Positions 5,134 to 7,447 of a stretch of 7,447 nt of DNA are shown here, one piece after another. The stretch is taken from contig CAMPKR010000118.1 in assembly GCA_946887345.1 (NCBI GenBank), positions 1 through 7,447 on the forward strand, in the 5' to 3' direction. The DNA is from an uncultured Bacteroidota bacterium (lineage in GTDB: Bacteria; Bacteroidota; Bacteroidia; Chitinophagales; Chitinophagaceae). The position numbers and the translations under genes are program-made. Each line of letters begins with the position of its first letter. Within the stretch, counting starts at the first letter, position 1. Below the pieces are notes generated by a model, which saw only the letters and a list, made by a program, of their open reading frames with translations, did no database searches and was not told the origin of the DNA.

Positions 5134-7447
5134 ATGAAACGACTTTTATTAACTGCTATCGGCAGCCTGTCTCTTTTTTCCCCTACTGTGTTTGCCAAAG
5201 ATTTCTCGCCCGCTTCACAACTATACTTTGTAGAAAACAAGGGGCAGATAACCGACCAGTTTGGCCTGCCACGCAAGGATATACAGTATGTGCTGCATGC
5301 CAAAGGACTAGACGTGTTTATTGGTAGGGATGCCATACATTACCAGTTTACAAAACCGGCCAAAGAAGGGAAGGTAGAAAGCTACAGGCTGGATGTGGCG
5401 CTGGAAGGTGCGTCGCCGTCTGCAGGAATAAGTGCAGAATTTTTACCTGAAAATATTCAATACAGGACAGCGGCTACACCGGAAATGGTAACAGCGCGCA
5501 CTGCGAGCAAGATCGTTTATAAAGACGTTTACCCCGGAATTGACAGGGTTATTTATGTAAAGGATGGCAAACTGGAGTATGATTTTATAGTGAATGAAGG
5601 AGCGAGTGCAGCTATTATTAAGCAAGGGTATAATGGAGCTTCAAGCCTGAACATACCGAAGGGCGGGGGACTGGAGATAAAAACACCATTCGGGTCAGTT
5701 ACCGAGCAAACGCCGGTTGCGTACCAGGAAGACGGTAAGAAAATTGGCAGCGCGTTCAGGCAGGCCGGGAAGTCTGTGAGCTTTACGCTGGAGGACTATG
5801 AAGGCAAGCTGACGATAGACCCGGTTATTGAATGGGCCACTTATTATGGAGGTACTGGAGGAGATGTTATCTACGACGTCGCCGTAGATGCTTCAGGAAA
5901 TGTATATGCCTGCGGTGAAACGGAGAGTACAAGCAACATAGCCACTGTGGGCGCCCATCAACAAACCCATGGGACAGGACTGACAGATGCTTTTATCGCA
6001 AAATTCAATTCAATCGGGGGGCTCCAATGGGCCACCTATTATGGGGACACCGGGATTGAAAACCTTAACGCAATAACCTGTGATGCGAACGGCAACGTAT
6101 TCGCCGGCGGTAGAACTACGAGCGGTAATATTGATGCGGGTGTAGTGCACCAGTCCGTAATGTATGGCTCCTCGGATGCTTTTTTGATGAAGCTGACCAG
6201 TAACGGGCAACTCCTGTTTTGTACCTACTACGGTGGATACAGTAGCGAAAACGGTGTAGATGTAAAGTGTGATGCAAATAACAATGTCTTTTTATCCGGT
6301 ACTACTAACAGCGGCAATTTTATCGGAACAACAGGTACTCACCAGGCATTCCAGTTTGGAGGTAGCCAGGGTTTTCTTGTGAAGTTTGATAATGCAGGTG
6401 TACGGCAATGGGGCACCTATTTCGGCGGTACCACAGATGAATCGGGTTCGGGGATAGCAATTGACTCGGCGGGCTATATATATATGGTGGGCAATTCACA
6501 AAGCAATGACTATATCAGTACTACGGGGGCATTCCAAACAGTGCCACAAGGAGGCACTTCGGATGGCTACCTTGCGAAGTTCCGCAATAACAATGGCCAG
6601 CTAAGCTGGGCTACATACATTGGAGATACCGATGTGGACGGCGCCAGAGGCGTTGCCACCGGCCCCGGCTACTCTGTATATGTCACAGGTTATACGCAGA
6701 GCGGCACGGTATTGCATACCGTCGGCACGCAGCAGCAGGCCTACAGTGGGCTTGGCGATTGTTATTTGTTAAGATTTGACAGTGCAGGAAACCGCATATG
6801 GGGAACCTACTATGGCGGAACCCAGTATGATGAGCCCGCGGATGTGGAGTGCGCTCCTGACGGGTCTATATGGATTGCGGGACAAACAGGCAGCACAACA
6901 GTTATTGCAACAGTAGACGGGCACCAGGCGGCACTAGCGGGCAATGTAGATGGCTTTTTTGCAAAATTCGACAATGCGGGTATGCGGACCTGGGGAAGCT
7001 ATTATGGAGGAATTGACAATGACGCGGCCAACGCTCTGGCCTCTTATGGTAACGCTGTGTACGTGGGAGGGCAAACGTACGGCCCGGGAGCGCTTTCCAC
7101 TACGGGAGCGCACCAGGTGGTTAGCGGCGGTTTCGATGATGGGTTTGTTGCTAAATTTATTGAATGTACCGTGCCCGCAATTACAGCACTCAGTGCCACT
7201 ACCTTCTGCCAGGGGGATAGTGTGATACTTGCGGGGCCGGTCGGTTCGGGGTATACCTACCAGTGGATGCTGAATGGTGCGAATATTAATGGTGCTACTG
7301 ATACTACTTATACAGCAATCGGTGGAGGCAACTACTCGTTGGCACTCACTACTACGGCATGCGGGCTGGATACCTCCTTTACAATACAGGTGACAGTGAA
7401 CCCACTGCCTGTGCCTGTTATTACCAACGTAGGCACCACCTTAAATA
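5134..7447 (+). CDS. Secreted SBBP-repeat beta-propeller protein with Ig-like domains (3' end missing)
   Basis: The frame is open from the ATG at 5134 to the window edge: 771 complete codons without a stop, so the C-terminus is missing. Residues 1-21 form a signal peptide (MKR, hydrophobic core, likely cut after TVFA). Residues about 29-230 match the Bacteroidota domain that precedes SBBP repeats (I recall it as DUF7948): it opens with LYFVENKGQ and closes with LTIDPVIEW. Seven SBBP blades follow from residue 234 to about 677, each with a W-x-T-Y-Y-G-G-like start and a D-x-F-x-x-K-F-like end. From Cys678 an Ig-like domain begins, with a likely disulfide between Cys692 and Cys743 around Trp711, and a proline-rich linker suggests a second one. 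Such proteins are exported, and many end in a type IX secretion sorting domain; that end is not visible here. Role unknown: surface adhesion or binding is plausible, enzymatic activity is not indicated. A terminator and a weak promoter lie just upstream. Confidence 0.9.
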   Translation, partial: MKRLLLTAIGSLSLFSPTVFAKDFSPASQLYFVENKGQITDQFGLPRKDIQYVLHAKGLDVFIGRDAIHYQFTKPAKEGKVESYRLDVALEGASPSAGISAEFLPENIQYRTAATPEMVTARTASKIVYKDVYPGIDRVIYVKDGKLEYDFIVNEGASAAIIKQGYNGASSLNIPKGGGLEIKTPFGSVTEQTPVAYQEDGKKIGSAFRQAGKSVSFTLEDYEGKLTIDPVIEWATYYGGTGGDVIYDVAVDASGNVYACGETESTSNIATVGAHQQTHGTGLTDAFIAKFNSIGGLQWATYYGDTGIENLNAITCDANGNVFAGGRTTSGNIDAGVVHQSVMYGSSDAFLMKLTSNGQLLFCTYYGGYSSENGVDVKCDANNNVFLSGTTNSGNFIGTTGTHQAFQFGGSQGFLVKFDNAGVRQWGTYFGGTTDESGSGIAIDSAGYIYMVGNSQSNDYISTTGAFQTVPQGGTSDGYLAKFRNNNGQLSWATYIGDTDVDGARGVATGPGYSVYVTGYTQSGTVLHTVGTQQQAYSGLGDCYLLRFDSAGNRIWGTYYGGTQYDEPADVECAPDGSIWIAGQTGSTTVIATVDGHQAALAGNVDGFFAKFDNAGMRTWGSYYGGIDNDAANALASYGNAVYVGGQTYGPGALSTTGAHQVVSGGFDDGFVAKFIECTVPAITALSATTFCQGDSVILAGPVGSGYTYQWMLNGANINGATDTTYTAIGGGNYSLALTTTACGLDTSFTIQVTVNPLPVPVITNVGTTLN
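5833..7161 (+). repeat. Seven SBBP (beta-propeller) repeats within the propeller gene
   Basis: The conserved blade starts lie at 5833, 6028, 6217, 6409, 6607, 6799 and 6991, giving spacings of 65, 63, 64, 66, 64 and 64 codons. The seventh blade ends with DDGFVAKF near 7156. Typical starts are WATYYGG, WGTYFGG and WGSYYGG. Blade 3 has Phe instead of Trp (FCTYYGG), and blade 5 reads WATYIGD. A shared inner motif resembles D-A-x-G-N-V-Y-x-x-G. Seven blades are just enough to close one complete propeller. The DNA copies have diverged, so this is an old protein repeat, not a recent DNA duplication. Confidence 0.9.

Noticed and set aside
5028..5336. 102-codon minus-strand open frame over the aminotransferase terminator and the start of the propeller gene
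   Set aside because: It crosses a terminator, a promoter-like region and the signal-peptide coding sequence of a convincing + strand gene, and shows no domain.
5833..7161. The propeller repeats as a recent DNA tandem duplication or phase-variable repeat
   Set aside because: The repeats are similar in protein motif but strongly diverged in nucleotides, as expected for an old fold repeat.
6950..7225. 91-codon + strand open frame in another frame of the propeller gene
   Set aside because: It lies wholly inside blade 7 and the Ig-like start, where the main frame is clearly the coding one; the alternative translation has no family features.

Overview
The window looks like chromosomal DNA of a Bacteroidota species, probably in the Chitinophagales/Chitinophagaceae range. 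The evidence is a soluble TPR hybrid histidine kinase typical of that phylum, a secreted SBBP-repeat propeller protein that starts with the 'FVENKGQ' type N-terminal domain and continues into Ig-like domains, AUG starts without Shine-Dalgarno sequences in A-rich leaders, and upstream elements resembling the Bacteroidota -33/-7 promoter (TTTG, about 19 nt, TAnnTTTG). The genus call is an inference. All genes found are on the + strand.

Layout. 1-458 is a non-coding, AT-rich region. It holds a hairpin at the left edge, a tandem array of 11-bp units with in-phase A-tracts, several further inverted repeats and two promoter-like sites. 459-3098 encodes an 879-aa cytoplasmic hybrid histidine kinase (TPR, coiled coil, HisKA, HATPase, receiver, HPt). 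3240-3758 encodes a 172-aa stand-alone receiver protein that ends in a single C-terminal membrane helix. 3775-3813 is a strong terminator hairpin whose right arm and T-run overlap a perfect -7 box for the next gene. 3841-5031 encodes a class I PLP-dependent aminotransferase of the aspartate aminotransferase Ib type. 5055-5083 is another terminator. From 5134 an open frame runs off the right edge: the first 771 codons of a secreted protein with a signal peptide, an N-terminal beta-rich domain, exactly seven SBBP blades and the beginning of an Ig-like domain chain.

How the genes may work together. The hybrid kinase carries every element of a His-Asp-His phosphorelay but no output domain, and the adjacent receiver could accept phosphate from its HPt domain. 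That receiver has no DNA-binding or enzymatic domain and is anchored to the membrane, so the pair, if it is one, should act through protein contacts at the inner membrane rather than by direct transcription control. The aminotransferase (amino-acid metabolism) and the propeller protein (cell surface or secreted) are separated from the pair and from each other by terminators. They look like independent transcription units, not parts of one system.

I found no CRISPR array, tRNA, rRNA, insertion sequence or phage gene. Most of the window is ordinary for the phylum. The least explained parts are the membrane-anchored receiver and the phased 11-bp repeats upstream of the kinase.
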